A DNA stretch of 26,593 bases from Gaopeijia sp032250675 (GTDB taxonomy: Bacteria; Gemmatimonadota; Gemmatimonadetes; Longimicrobiales; Gaopeijiaceae), in contig JAVVEY010000029.1 of NCBI GenBank assembly GCA_032250675.1, positions 1-26,593 on the forward strand, in the 5' to 3' direction. The notes under the pieces were generated by a model. The model had not been told where the DNA came from. It made no database searches and was given only the letters and a program-made list of their open reading frames with translations. The stretch's first letter is position 1, and every line of letters starts with the position of its first letter. Positions 8,261 to 15,283 of the stretch are shown here, piece by piece. The position numbers and the translations under genes are program-made.

Positions 8261-8884
8261 ATGCGTACCCTGCTCTCCATCGCTGCAACGCTCACGACCG
8301 CCGCGACGCTCGTCGCGGCCACCCCCCGGAATGTGCCGGAGGAGTGGAATGTCGACCCCGCCCACACCGAGGTGACCTTCTCGGTGCGGCACTTCTTCAC
8401 CCCGGTCACCGGAAAGTTCGAGACCTTCGATATCGATCTCGTCTACGACGCCGAGGATGTCTCGAACTCCTCCGTCCGGGTCGTGATCCCCGTCTCGAGT
8501 GTCGAGACGAACAACGATCGCCGCGACGAGCACCTCGTCTCACCTGATTTCTTCAACGCCGGCGCTCACCCCCGGATCACCTTCGAGAGCACCTCGGTGC
8601 GTCGGGTGTCCGAGAATGAGCTGATCGCCACAGGTGACCTGACGATCAAGGATGTCACGCGGCAGGTCGAACTCCCGATCACCCTCCTCGGCGTGCAGGA
8701 GATCCCGGCCGAGATGCAGCAGATGCTCGGTGGGGTGACGCGCGTCGCGGCCTTCGAGGCCGTACTCGAGATCGATCGGAACGACTTCGGTGTCGGTACC
8801 GGCCAGTGGGCTGCCGATGCGGTCGTGGGCAAGGCGGTTTCGATCCGGATCGCCGTCGAGGCGAACCAGGCCACCGAGGAGTAA
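8261..8884 (+). CDS. YceI-family periplasmic protein
   Basis: The product is 207 residues from ATG 8261, with GGAG 7 bases upstream. An N-terminal Sec signal peptide ends near residue 20 (A-L-V-A-A-T). The rest is the YceI lipocalin-like beta-barrel: W-N-V-D-P-A-H-T-E-V-T-F-S-V-R-H near the start, then E-T-N-N-D-R-R-D-E-H-L, D-F-F-N-A, the G-D-L-T-I-K-D-V-T-R segment and N-D-F-G-V near the end. YceI proteins bind isoprenoid-like lipids in a hydrophobic pocket and are often linked to acid or envelope stress. The 271-base gap upstream (7990-8260) shows no convincing promoter. Two hairpins follow the stop codon. Confidence 0.93.
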   Translation: MRTLLSIAATLTTAATLVAATPRNVPEEWNVDPAHTEVTFSVRHFFTPVTGKFETFDIDLVYDAEDVSNSSVRVVIPVSSVETNNDRRDEHLVSPDFFNAGAHPRITFESTSVRRVSENELIATGDLTIKDVTRQVELPITLLGVQEIPAEMQQMLGGVTRVAAFEAVLEIDRNDFGVGTGQWAADAVVGKAVSIRIAVEANQATEE

Positions 8885-8894
8885 TCCCCGGTCG

Positions 8895-8962
8895 CCAGAA
8901 GGGTGTTGAAGACGTACGGCGCTCCTGACGGGAACCGCCGTACGTCTTCAACACCCTTCTGG
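8895..8962. repeat. Perfect 27-bp inverted repeat with 14-base loop
   Basis: The arms 8895-8921 and 8936-8962 are exact reverse complements over 27 bases, with loop 8922-8935. The left arm begins CCAGAAGGGTGTTGAAG. No T-run follows on either strand, so it is not a classic intrinsic terminator, and an ordinary terminator stem lies 13 bases further on. A 15-base core of the right arm, TCTTCAACACCCTTC, recurs at 4790-4804 between the regulator and kinase genes. It may protect the yceI mRNA 3' end, stop convergent transcription toward pdxH, or be a small mobile palindrome. Confidence 0.85.
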
Positions 8963-8975
8963 TCGACGTGGTCAC

Positions 8976-9008
8976 ACGGCCCGGGCTCCCTCGCGGAGTC
9001 CGGGCCGT
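8976..9008 (+). terminator. Terminator-like hairpin after yceI-family gene
   Basis: A 14-bp stem (8976-8989 with 8995-9008, one G-U pair) closes a 5-base loop CTCGC and is followed by TTGTCGATT. The GC-rich stem begins ACGGCCCGG. Its place between the convergent yceI-family gene (plus) and pdxH (minus) suits a terminator, though the T-tract is weak. Confidence 0.6.
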
Positions 9009-9115
9009 TGTCGATTCATCCGTCCTCGTAGTCGAAGGCCGGGACGCGCCATCCGATCCGACCCGCGACCTCGACGGACGAGATGTGGCCGACAAGGCGG
9101 CGGTCCTCGCGGATG

Positions 9116-9784
9116 TCACGGCTGCACTCGCGCGCATCTCCATGCGTCGTCCGCGGACTCCCTCGTGAAGACCCACCGGTCGTGCAGACGGCTCGGGCGT
9201 CCCTGCCAGAACTCGATGAGGCGCGGGATCACGCGATACCCGCCCCACTGCGGAGGAAGCGGAACCTCCTCACCCTCGAACTCGCGCTCGTAGTGGTCCA
9301 CCCGCTCCCGGAGCGCCTCACGCGACTCCAGGGGACGGCTCTGAGCCGAGGCCCACGCGCCGATCTGCGAGTCGCGCGGGCGTGACGCGAAGTATGCGGC
9401 AGCCTCCTGCGGGGGGAGGCGCTCCGCCTGCCCCTCGATGCGTACCTGCCGCTCCAGCTCGGTCCAGTGAAGGCAGAGAGCCACATCGGGAGAGGCGGCG
9501 ATCTCCACCGCCTTGCGGCTCTCCAGATTGGTGAAGAAGCGGAAGCCACGAGTGTCGAACCCCTTGAGGAGGACCATCCGTGAGGAGGGACGTCGCGCGG
9601 TGTCCACCGTGGAGAGGGTCATCGCCTCGGCGAGCATGAGGCCGGCACTTTCGGCCACTTCGTACCACGATGCGAAGAGTTCGAAGGGGTCCTCCGTGCC
9701 CGTCGGATCCGGGAGGGCGTCCACCACCGCGCGTCCCGCTTCGAGACGCGCGCGGAGCGCGTCGATGCGTTCATTCGGGTTCAT
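9116..9784 (-). CDS. pdxH: Pyridoxamine 5'-phosphate oxidase
   Basis: The product is 222 residues, close to the usual length of PdxH. It oxidises pyridoxine or pyridoxamine 5'-phosphate to pyridoxal 5'-phosphate using FMN, in the cytoplasm. Visible family landmarks are A-M-T-L-S-T-V-D, R-M-V-L-L-K-G-F-D-T-R-G-F-R-F-F-T-N (FMN-binding), S-R-P-R-D-S-Q-I-G-A-W-A-S-A-Q-S near residue 140, P-P-Q-W-G-G-Y and I-E-F-W-Q-G-R-P-S-R-L-H-D-R, ending W-R-C-A-R-V-Q-P. ATG 9784 has GAGGG unusually close (2 bases), so the true start could differ slightly. It is a single gene, convergent with the yceI-family gene and divergent from the tRNA. Confidence 0.97.
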   Translation of the reverse strand: MNPNERIDALRARLEAGRAVVDALPDPTGTEDPFELFASWYEVAESAGLMLAEAMTLSTVDTARRPSSRMVLLKGFDTRGFRFFTNLESRKAVEIAASPDVALCLHWTELERQVRIEGQAERLPPQEAAAYFASRPRDSQIGAWASAQSRPLESREALRERVDHYEREFEGEEVPLPPQWGGYRVIPRLIEFWQGRPSRLHDRWVFTRESADDAWRCARVQP

Positions 9785-9835
9785 GCCCTCAAGCTAAACG
9801 ATCTCCCGGAAAGCGTCTTGTGCGCGCCCCGGGGG

Positions 9836-9864
9836 TTGAGCGGACCCCGGAGCGAGAGTAGGTT
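9836..9864 (+). promoter_or_regulatory. Possible promoter of tRNA-Ile
   Basis: TTGAGC (9836-9841) and TAGGTT (9859-9864) are 17 bases apart and end 13 bases before the mature tRNA. The -35 is a fair match and the -10 is poor (three of six). Spacing and position are the main support. Confidence 0.35.
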
Positions 9865-9877
9865 TTCGGGCTCACAC

Positions 9878-9951
<74 letters not shown>

Positions 9952-10043
9952 CTCACGATTGCGATGATCCGCGTCGCACGACGCCTGCCCCTTCCACCCC
10001 GGGCGGGCGTGTTTCATTTCCGGGATCTCCCGGGGACGGCCGT

Positions 10044-11381
10044 TTGAAGCGCACGCAGACCGAGATCTTCCTCTTCTGGCTTCCCCTCGCGGCCACATGG
10101 ATGATGATGGCCTCGGAGGGTTCGATCCTCACGGCGATCATCGCCCGCGCTGGCGACCCCACGTGGAACCTCGCCGCCTTCGGTGTGGCCTTCGCCTTCG
10201 GGATCCTGGTCGAGGGGCCCGTCATCATGCTGATGAGCGCGGCGACCGCGCTCGCTCGCGACTGGACCGCGCTGGTGCGACTGCGTCGCTTCACCTGGGC
10301 GTTGAACGCGATCGCGACCGCGCTCCTCGCCGTGATCCTCCTCCCGCCCGTCTTCACCGTGGTGATGACGGGGATGCTCGGCCTTCCCTCCGAGGTGACC
10401 GCGATCCTCCATGTGGCGCTCGCGCTCCTCCTCCCGTGGCCTGCCGCGATCGGGTATCGCCGCTTCGTCCAGGGTGTGCTGATCCGGGCGGGCCGCACGC
10501 ACCTCGTGGCGTGGGGCACGGTGCTGCGCGTGGTCGCGATGGTCACCACCGCCTTCGGGCTCTACCACCTGACGGAGCTGCCGGGCGCGTGGGTCGGCAC
10601 CGCTTCGCTCTCGACGGGGGTGATCGTGGAGGCGGTGGCAGCGCGGATCATGGCGCTTCCCACCCTCCGGCGACTCCGGGCGGAGGGGGAGGGAAGGACC
10701 TCCGTGGCTCCCGGCTACGCGGAGATCGCGCGCTTCTATTACCCCCTCGCACTCACGGCGATGATCGGGCTGACGATCCAGCCGATGCTGACCTTCTTCA
10801 TGGGGCGCGCGCCGATGCCGATCGAGTCGCTCGCCGTATTTCCGGTCGTGAACGCCCTCTCCTTCCTCTTCCGAAGTGTCGGGCTCTCCTTCCAGGAGGC
10901 GTCGATCGCCCTGATCGGCGACGAATTCGAGCACATCGACGAGGTGCGACGCTTCGCGCTTCGCCTCGGCCTCCTCTCCTCCCTCGCGCTCGCGCTCGTC
11001 GCCTTCACCCCCCTGGCGACGCTCTGGTATATCGGTGTCTCCGGCCTTCCTCCCACGCTGGCCGCGCTCGCCCTCCTCCCGACGATGATCCTCGTCCCGA
11101 TGCCGGGGATCAGCGTCTGGCTCTCCTTCCAGCGCGGAATTCTCGTCAATGCCCGTCGCACCGGAGCGATCACGGTCGCGACGGTGATCGAGGTGGCGTT
11201 GATCGCGGTACTCTTCATCGTGGCCGCCTATGCCTTCGGATGGATCGGGGTCACGGCGGCCTTCTTTGGATTCACCGGTGCGCGCGGGGCCGCGAACCTC
11301 TATCTGGAGGGACGCGTCCGTCGGGTGCTCGCTCGCTTCACTCCCTCCGATTTCGCCACGCCGTCGAAGGCAGTACCGTGA
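10044..11381 (+). CDS. ANKH-like / MATE-type (MOP superfamily) membrane exporter
   Basis: The product is 445 residues and almost entirely hydrophobic, with about 12 membrane segments and basic loops. The segments E-G-P-V-I-M-L-M-S-A-A-T-A-L-A-R-D and L-P-W-P-A-A-I-G-Y-R-R-F-Q-type with G-V-L-I-R-A-G-R-T are, from memory, typical of bacterial relatives of the vertebrate progressive ankylosis protein (ANKH). That family is a distant branch of the MATE/flippase superfamily. ANKH exports pyrophosphate-related anions or citrate/ATP in animals; the bacterial substrate is unknown. The start is TTG 10044 with GGGG 9 bases upstream; no ATG lies nearby in frame. It is followed by corA and mscS on the same strand. 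Confidence 0.75.
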   Translation: MKRTQTEIFLFWLPLAATWMMMASEGSILTAIIARAGDPTWNLAAFGVAFAFGILVEGPVIMLMSAATALARDWTALVRLRRFTWALNAIATALLAVILLPPVFTVVMTGMLGLPSEVTAILHVALALLLPWPAAIGYRRFVQGVLIRAGRTHLVAWGTVLRVVAMVTTAFGLYHLTELPGAWVGTASLSTGVIVEAVAARIMALPTLRRLRAEGEGRTSVAPGYAEIARFYYPLALTAMIGLTIQPMLTFFMGRAPMPIESLAVFPVVNALSFLFRSVGLSFQEASIALIGDEFEHIDEVRRFALRLGLLSSLALALVAFTPLATLWYIGVSGLPPTLAALALLPTMILVPMPGISVWLSFQRGILVNARRTGAITVATVIEVALIAVLFIVAAYAFGWIGVTAAFFGFTGARGAANLYLEGRVRRVLARFTPSDFATPSKAVP

Positions 11382-11399
11382 CTCGCAGTACCGTGACTC
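11370..11399. repeat. Tandem 15-bp duplication at the ANKH-like stop codon
   Basis: GCAGTACCGTGACTC occurs twice back to back (11370-11384 and 11385-11399). The first copy contains the stop codon TGA (11379-11381), so the duplication adds only untranslated sequence. It looks like a recent replication-slippage event. Confidence 0.9.
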
Positions 11400-11440
11400 T
11401 TCGGGATTCCGCCTCCCCCCTCCACCTGTAGAGGAGATCG

Positions 11441-12499
11441 ATGCCAAGCTACCTCCGCCGTCGCCCCCGCGATGTGGGCGCGCCTCCCGGGACGGTCACC
11501 GTCTCGCCCGATCAGACGCACCCCTTCGTGGCGCGCTTCACGCGATACGATCGGCGCGGGCACGAGACGGGCGAGATCGCGCGGGGTGCGTCTCCCCCGG
11601 AGGTTCGGGCCGGAGAGGTGCTCTGGGTGGACCTCGTGGGACACGCCGAGATCGAGGAGCTCTCCCGTATCGCCCGCCACTACGGCGTGTCACCGCTCGT
11701 GATTGAGGACGCCGTCGACATCGGCCAGCGCCCGAAGCTCGATCTGCACCACGGTGCCGTCTTCCTCTCGCTGCGGAGTATCTCGATCCTTCCGGGTGTC
11801 GACGATCTGCGCCGCGAACAGATCGGGCTCTACCTCCGGGACGGACTCGTGATCTCCTTCCAGGAGATCGAGGGAGATGTCTGGGCACCGGTGCGCCGGC
11901 GCCTCGCAGACGAGGGGTCGCAACTTCGGGCCTCCGGCGCCGACCGTCTCTGGTCCGCGCTGCTCGATGCCACCGTCGACGCCTACTACCTCGTGCTCGA
12001 TCGCATCGCGGAAGGGATCGAGGAGATGGAGGAATCGATCTTCGACTCGCTCCCGGCCGACGCGCCGCAGCGGCTCCGTGAGCTGCGCAAGGAGGCGGTG
12101 GCGCTGCGGCGGGCGGCGTGGCCGCTGCGGGAGGCTCTGGAGGAACTCGGACGGGTCGCCGACGAGCGCTTCGCACCCGAGTCACGCACCCTCCTCGACG
12201 ACGTACGGGATCACGTCCGGCAAGTCGCCGAGGTCAACGAACTGATGCGCGAGGCGATCACCGCCAACCTCGATACCTACCTCTCGCTCGTGGGGATGAG
12301 GCAGAACGAGACGATGAAGGTGCTCACCCTGGTGGCCACGATCTTCATCCCGCTCACCTTCGTCGCGGGGATCTACGGGATGAACTTCGAATTCATGCCC
12401 GAGCTGGGGTATGTCTACGGATACCCGATCGTGTGGGGCGTGATGATCGCGATGACCCTCGGGATGCTCCGTTACTTCTCGAAACGGGGCTGGCTGTGA
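11441..12499 (+). CDS. corA: CorA magnesium/cobalt transporter
   Basis: The product is 352 residues, normal for CorA. A long cytoplasmic N-terminal domain (alpha/beta part to about 160, then long helices rich in E, R and L) is followed by two membrane helices. The first helix ends in the invariant Y-G-M-N motif (G313-M314-N315), followed by F-E-F-M-P-E-L and a second helix ending K-R-G-W-L. It forms a pentameric channel for Mg2+ influx in the inner membrane. The start ATG 11441 has GAGGAG 4 bases upstream. The stop overlaps the mscS-like start (GTGA), indicating translational coupling. Confidence 0.96.
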   Translation: MPSYLRRRPRDVGAPPGTVTVSPDQTHPFVARFTRYDRRGHETGEIARGASPPEVRAGEVLWVDLVGHAEIEELSRIARHYGVSPLVIEDAVDIGQRPKLDLHHGAVFLSLRSISILPGVDDLRREQIGLYLRDGLVISFQEIEGDVWAPVRRRLADEGSQLRASGADRLWSALLDATVDAYYLVLDRIAEGIEEMEESIFDSLPADAPQRLRELRKEAVALRRAAWPLREALEELGRVADERFAPESRTLLDDVRDHVRQVAEVNELMREAITANLDTYLSLVGMRQNETMKVLTLVATIFIPLTFVAGIYGMNFEFMPELGYVYGYPIVWGVMIAMTLGMLRYFSKRGWL

Positions 12500-13482
12500 G
12501 CTTCATCCAGAACACCTCGAACGCCGATCTCGGTGCGGCCGCTGCGGCGGGGCAGCAGATCGTCGAGGACACCGCGGGTGGGGTGGTCGCCCAGATCCAG
12601 CGCGTCCTCGAGATCGAGGTGCCGATCCTTTCGGCGCTCATGCCGGGCGACTCGGCCGTCGACGTCGGGAATGTCGTGAGCTTCTCGGTCATCCTCCTCA
12701 TGACCCTGACCCTCTCCAGGGTCGTGCAGCTCGTCATCGGGAAGACGATGCGGCGGCGCGGGCTGTCGGATGTCGGGACGGTGGGCACGACGCAGCGCCT
12801 CGTGCACTACGCCCTCGTCGTGATCGGATTCGGCGTGGCGGTCGAGAACCTCGGCGTGGACCTCACCACCCTCTTCGCCGCGGGTGCCGTCGTCGCCGTC
12901 GGGTTCGGGTTCGCGATGCAGAACATCCTGCAGAACTTCGTCTCCGGCTTCATCCTCCTCATCGAGCGCTCGGTTCAGCCCGGCGACACGATCGAGGTGG
13001 ATGGCGCGGTCGTGAAGGTTCAGGAGATGGGGGTTCGCACCACGATCGTGCGCAACTGGGACGACGAGGAGATCATCATTCCGAACTCGACCCTCGTGCA
13101 GGGCAATGTGAAGAACTACACACTGCGCGATGATCTGCACCGGCTGCGTTCCAGGGTCGGCGTGGCCTACGGGTCGGATATGGATCGGACGCGAGAGGTT
13201 CTCCTCGAGGCCGCGGCCGGTGTCGAATTTCGAAATCGGGTGAAGGACCCCGTGGTCCTCCTCCTGGAGTTCGGAGATTCCTCCGTGGTCTTCGACGTCT
13301 CCGTCTGGACCAACGATCCCTGGACATCACGCATCAACCGATCGCACCTCAACTTCGCCGTCTGGCACGCCCTCAAGGCCGCCGGGATCACGATCGCCTT
13401 CCCGCAACTCGATGTGCACTTCGACCGGGTGGAGGTGGATGCGTCGCAGGGGGAATCCGGGAGTGACGCCGGGCCGGGATGA
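12496..13482 (+). CDS. MscS-family mechanosensitive ion channel
   Basis: The product is 328 residues starting at GTG 12496, which overlaps the corA stop by four bases; longer upstream readings would run through corA. The N-terminus is poorly conserved, a first membrane helix lies at about residues 55-78, and a second at 105-125. The pore helix carries the MscS pattern A-A-G-A-V-V-A-V-G-F-G-F-A-M-Q-N-I-L-Q-N-F-V-S-G. The beta domain (P-G-D-T-I-E-V-D-G) and the I-I-I-P-N-S-T-L motif follow, then the alpha/beta cytoplasmic cage. It releases solutes under hypo-osmotic tension. Coupling with CorA and the upstream exporter suggests an ion/osmotic homeostasis operon. Confidence 0.94.
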   Translation: MSFIQNTSNADLGAAAAAGQQIVEDTAGGVVAQIQRVLEIEVPILSALMPGDSAVDVGNVVSFSVILLMTLTLSRVVQLVIGKTMRRRGLSDVGTVGTTQRLVHYALVVIGFGVAVENLGVDLTTLFAAGAVVAVGFGFAMQNILQNFVSGFILLIERSVQPGDTIEVDGAVVKVQEMGVRTTIVRNWDDEEIIIPNSTLVQGNVKNYTLRDDLHRLRSRVGVAYGSDMDRTREVLLEAAAGVEFRNRVKDPVVLLLEFGDSSVVFDVSVWTNDPWTSRINRSHLNFAVWHALKAAGITIAFPQLDVHFDRVEVDASQGESGSDAGPG

Positions 13483-13515
13483 CCGTGGCCCGCTCACACC
13501 GCCGGAGGCCGCGAA

Positions 13516-14127
13516 CTACCCGCGCGCCGCCCGTGCCGCGACGAATTCTTCACGCGTCAATGTGAGGCGCTCCGGCGTCCAGTACGCTTCGAGCTCCACC
13601 CCGAGGCCGTTGGCGAGGCGGTTCACGAAGTTGTAGTACCCGGTGACCTGACAGATATCGAGGACCGCGGTGTCGTCGAAGCCCACCTCCCGCAGTCGCG
13701 CGGCATCGGATTCCGTCATCTCGCCGGGTGCGCGCGTGAGCTTCCACGCGTAGTCGAGCATCGCGCGATCGGCATCCTCGAGCGCCGCGCCGCGGTAGTC
13801 GAGCGCGATCGCGCGCGGCAGTTCGGTCGAATCGACCAGCGTACGGAGACCCGCCCCGTGATGGGTGATTCAGTAGAAACAGTCGTTGGCGGTCGACACC
13901 GTCACGGCGATCATCTCGCGCTGCGCGCGTGAGAGCGGAGACGCCCCCCGCATCAGATGTGCGTAGTACTGTACATGACCGCGCATCGAAGCGGGGTTCA
14001 ACGAATGGATCCGCACGATGTTGTCCACGCCCCCTTCCGGGGACCGGTACTGGGCGTAGAGACGTTCGAGGAGCCCCTTGGCGTCGTCGTGGGGAACGTA
14101 GGGAATGAAGGCCATCGCTGCAGTCAT
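13516..14127 (-). CDS. AhpD-like (carboxymuconolactone decarboxylase family) selenoprotein
   Basis: One frame runs from ATG 14127 through a single in-frame TGA (13870-13872) to TAG 13516, giving 203 residues with selenocysteine at 86. Both halves are plainly one protein of the 'peroxidase-related' AhpD-like family: F-I-P-Y-V-P, H-S-L-N-P-A-S-M-R, S-R-A-Q-R-E-M-I-A-V-T-V-S, and after the TGA Y-A-W-K-L-T and Q-V-T-G-Y-Y-N-F-V-N-R. Relatives have N-x-C-x-Y-C-x-x-H-H; here it reads N-D-C83-F-Y-U86-I-T-H-H, so Sec replaces the second redox Cys. A hairpin 16 bases after the UGA fits a bacterial SECIS. The likely role is a cytoplasmic peroxidase/disulfide-reductase-type activity. ATG 14115 is an alternative start. 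A plain truncation is unlikely because the frame, family conservation and active site all continue. Confidence 0.9.
13836..13864 (-). promoter_or_regulatory. Bacterial SECIS-like element of the AhpD-like selenoprotein
   Basis: On the minus strand, starting 5 bases after the UGA, CCA/TGG closes an internal loop. A 6-bp stem follows, ACGGGG (13854-13859) with CTCCGT (13843-13848, one G-U), carrying apical loop CGGGT. The loop starts 17 bases after the UGA (16 between) and has G at its second position. Both features meet the published description of bacterial SECIS elements as I recall it (16-37 bases, G among the first two loop positions). Confidence 0.7.
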
Positions 14128-14279
14128 CTCGGGGGGAGGTCTCGGAAGGCTGTTGAGGAAGGAGAGGGCTCCCCGGTGGAGTACCTCACCGACACCTTCC
14201 GGTCTCCAAGATGCAACGATCCGATCGGAGGTAGGGAGGGGGTCCCCGGAAGCGGGTCGGTGCACGAGCTTCAGGCATC

Positions 14280-15176
14280 ATGCGAACGCCATCTCTTCTC
14301 CCCTTCGTGATCGCCCTGGGGTTGACGCCTCTCCTCACCGGGAGCACGATGCCGTTGTCGGCACAGACGGTGATCGCTCATCGGGGGGCCTCCGCCTTCC
14401 TCCCGGAGCATACCTTCGTGGCGTGGGACCGCGCGCTCGAGATGGGGGCGGATTATATCGAGCTGGATCTTCAGATGACCTCCGATGGGGTGCTCGTGGT
14501 GCTCCACGACGAGACGCTGGATCGCACCACGTGGGGGCCGGCAGGCGAGTGTACCGGACGGGTCATCGAGATGACGGCGGCACGACTCCGGCGGTGCGAG
14601 GTTTCGAGATGGAAGGTCGAGGCGCTGCGGAGTGAGGGTCGCCTCGCCGAGGCCGAGGCGCTCGCCGCGCTCCCGCCGCAGCGGATTCCCACACTGGAGG
14701 AGGTCTTCGCGCGCTACGGGAGCGACGGGAGGGTGCGCTACTACATCGAGACGAAGACGCCCGATGCGGCGCCTGGGATGGAGGAGGAACTCGTGCGCCT
14801 CCTGCGGGCGTACGGGCTCGATCCCGCATCGCGGCACGACCGCACCGTGATCGTTCAGTCGTTCAGCGCGGAGAGTCTCCGGGCGCTTGCCGGGCTGGCT
14901 CCCGAACTCCCTCTCGTGCAGCTGGGTGAGGCCGGGATCGAGGGCGGACGGGATGCGTCGGAGGTGATGAGGGAGATCGCCGAGTGGGCGATCGGGTGGG
15001 GTCCACCTCACCGGGTGGTCACGCCGGAGCGAGTCGAGGCGGCGCACGCGGCGGGCCTCGTCGTGCATCCCTACACCGTGAACGATCCCGCTCGCATGCG
15101 CGAGCTCCTCACCTCGGGGGTGGACGGACTCTTCACCGATCGGCCGGAGGTCCTCCTCGAGCTCCTCGGTCGCTGA
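14280..15176 (+). CDS. Glycerophosphodiester phosphodiesterase (secreted)
   Basis: The product is 298 residues from ATG 14280. A signal peptide ends near residue 29 (L-S-A-Q). The mature protein begins V-I-A-H-R-G-A-S-A-F-L-P-E-H-T, the GDPD motif with the catalytic His and Arg/Glu. It continues with E-L-D-L-Q-M-T-S-D-G-V-L-V-V-L-H-D-E-T-L-D-R-T-T (metal-binding E-x-D and the second catalytic His) and ends H-P-Y-T-V-N-D, G-V-D-G-L-F-T-D-R-P. It hydrolyses glycerophosphodiesters to glycerol-3-phosphate and an alcohol in the periplasm, with Ca2+ or Mg2+. It is divergent from the AhpD-like selenoprotein gene (152-base gap) and followed by a hairpin. Confidence 0.95.
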   Translation: MRTPSLLPFVIALGLTPLLTGSTMPLSAQTVIAHRGASAFLPEHTFVAWDRALEMGADYIELDLQMTSDGVLVVLHDETLDRTTWGPAGECTGRVIEMTAARLRRCEVSRWKVEALRSEGRLAEAEALAALPPQRIPTLEEVFARYGSDGRVRYYIETKTPDAAPGMEEELVRLLRAYGLDPASRHDRTVIVQSFSAESLRALAGLAPELPLVQLGEAGIEGGRDASEVMREIAEWAIGWGPPHRVVTPERVEAAHAAGLVVHPYTVNDPARMRELLTSGVDGLFTDRPEVLLELLGR

Positions 15177-15204
15177 TCCCTCGGCTTCGCGCGAAGCGGA
15201 GGGA
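15177..15204 (+). terminator. Terminator-like hairpin after the GDPD gene
   Basis: Directly after the stop codon, TCCCTC (15177-15182) pairs with GAGGGA (15199-15204). After a G-G mismatch, GCTTC (15184-15188) pairs with GAAGC (15193-15197). There is no T-run, so termination is likely only partial. Confidence 0.4.
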
Positions 15205-15283
15205 CGGGGACTGGCGGCGGAACGCTCGTGCGACGATGCTGTACCCACCACATCACTTCCGATCCCCCCCACACGAGGACACC

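Noticed and set aside
10014..11447. 477-residue minus-strand open frame and a 444-residue plus-strand frame over the same region
   Set aside because: Both overlap the ANKH-like membrane protein. Their composition (very rich in R, H, E, G or P) is typical of shadow frames in GC-rich DNA.
13870..13872. In-frame TGA codons explained by genetic code 4/25 (TGA read as an amino acid everywhere)
   Set aside because: Many intact genes in the window end at TGA, several as ATGA or GTGA start/stop overlaps, and Trp is encoded by TGG throughout. Reassignment cannot explain only three TGAs, all at catalytic Cys positions.
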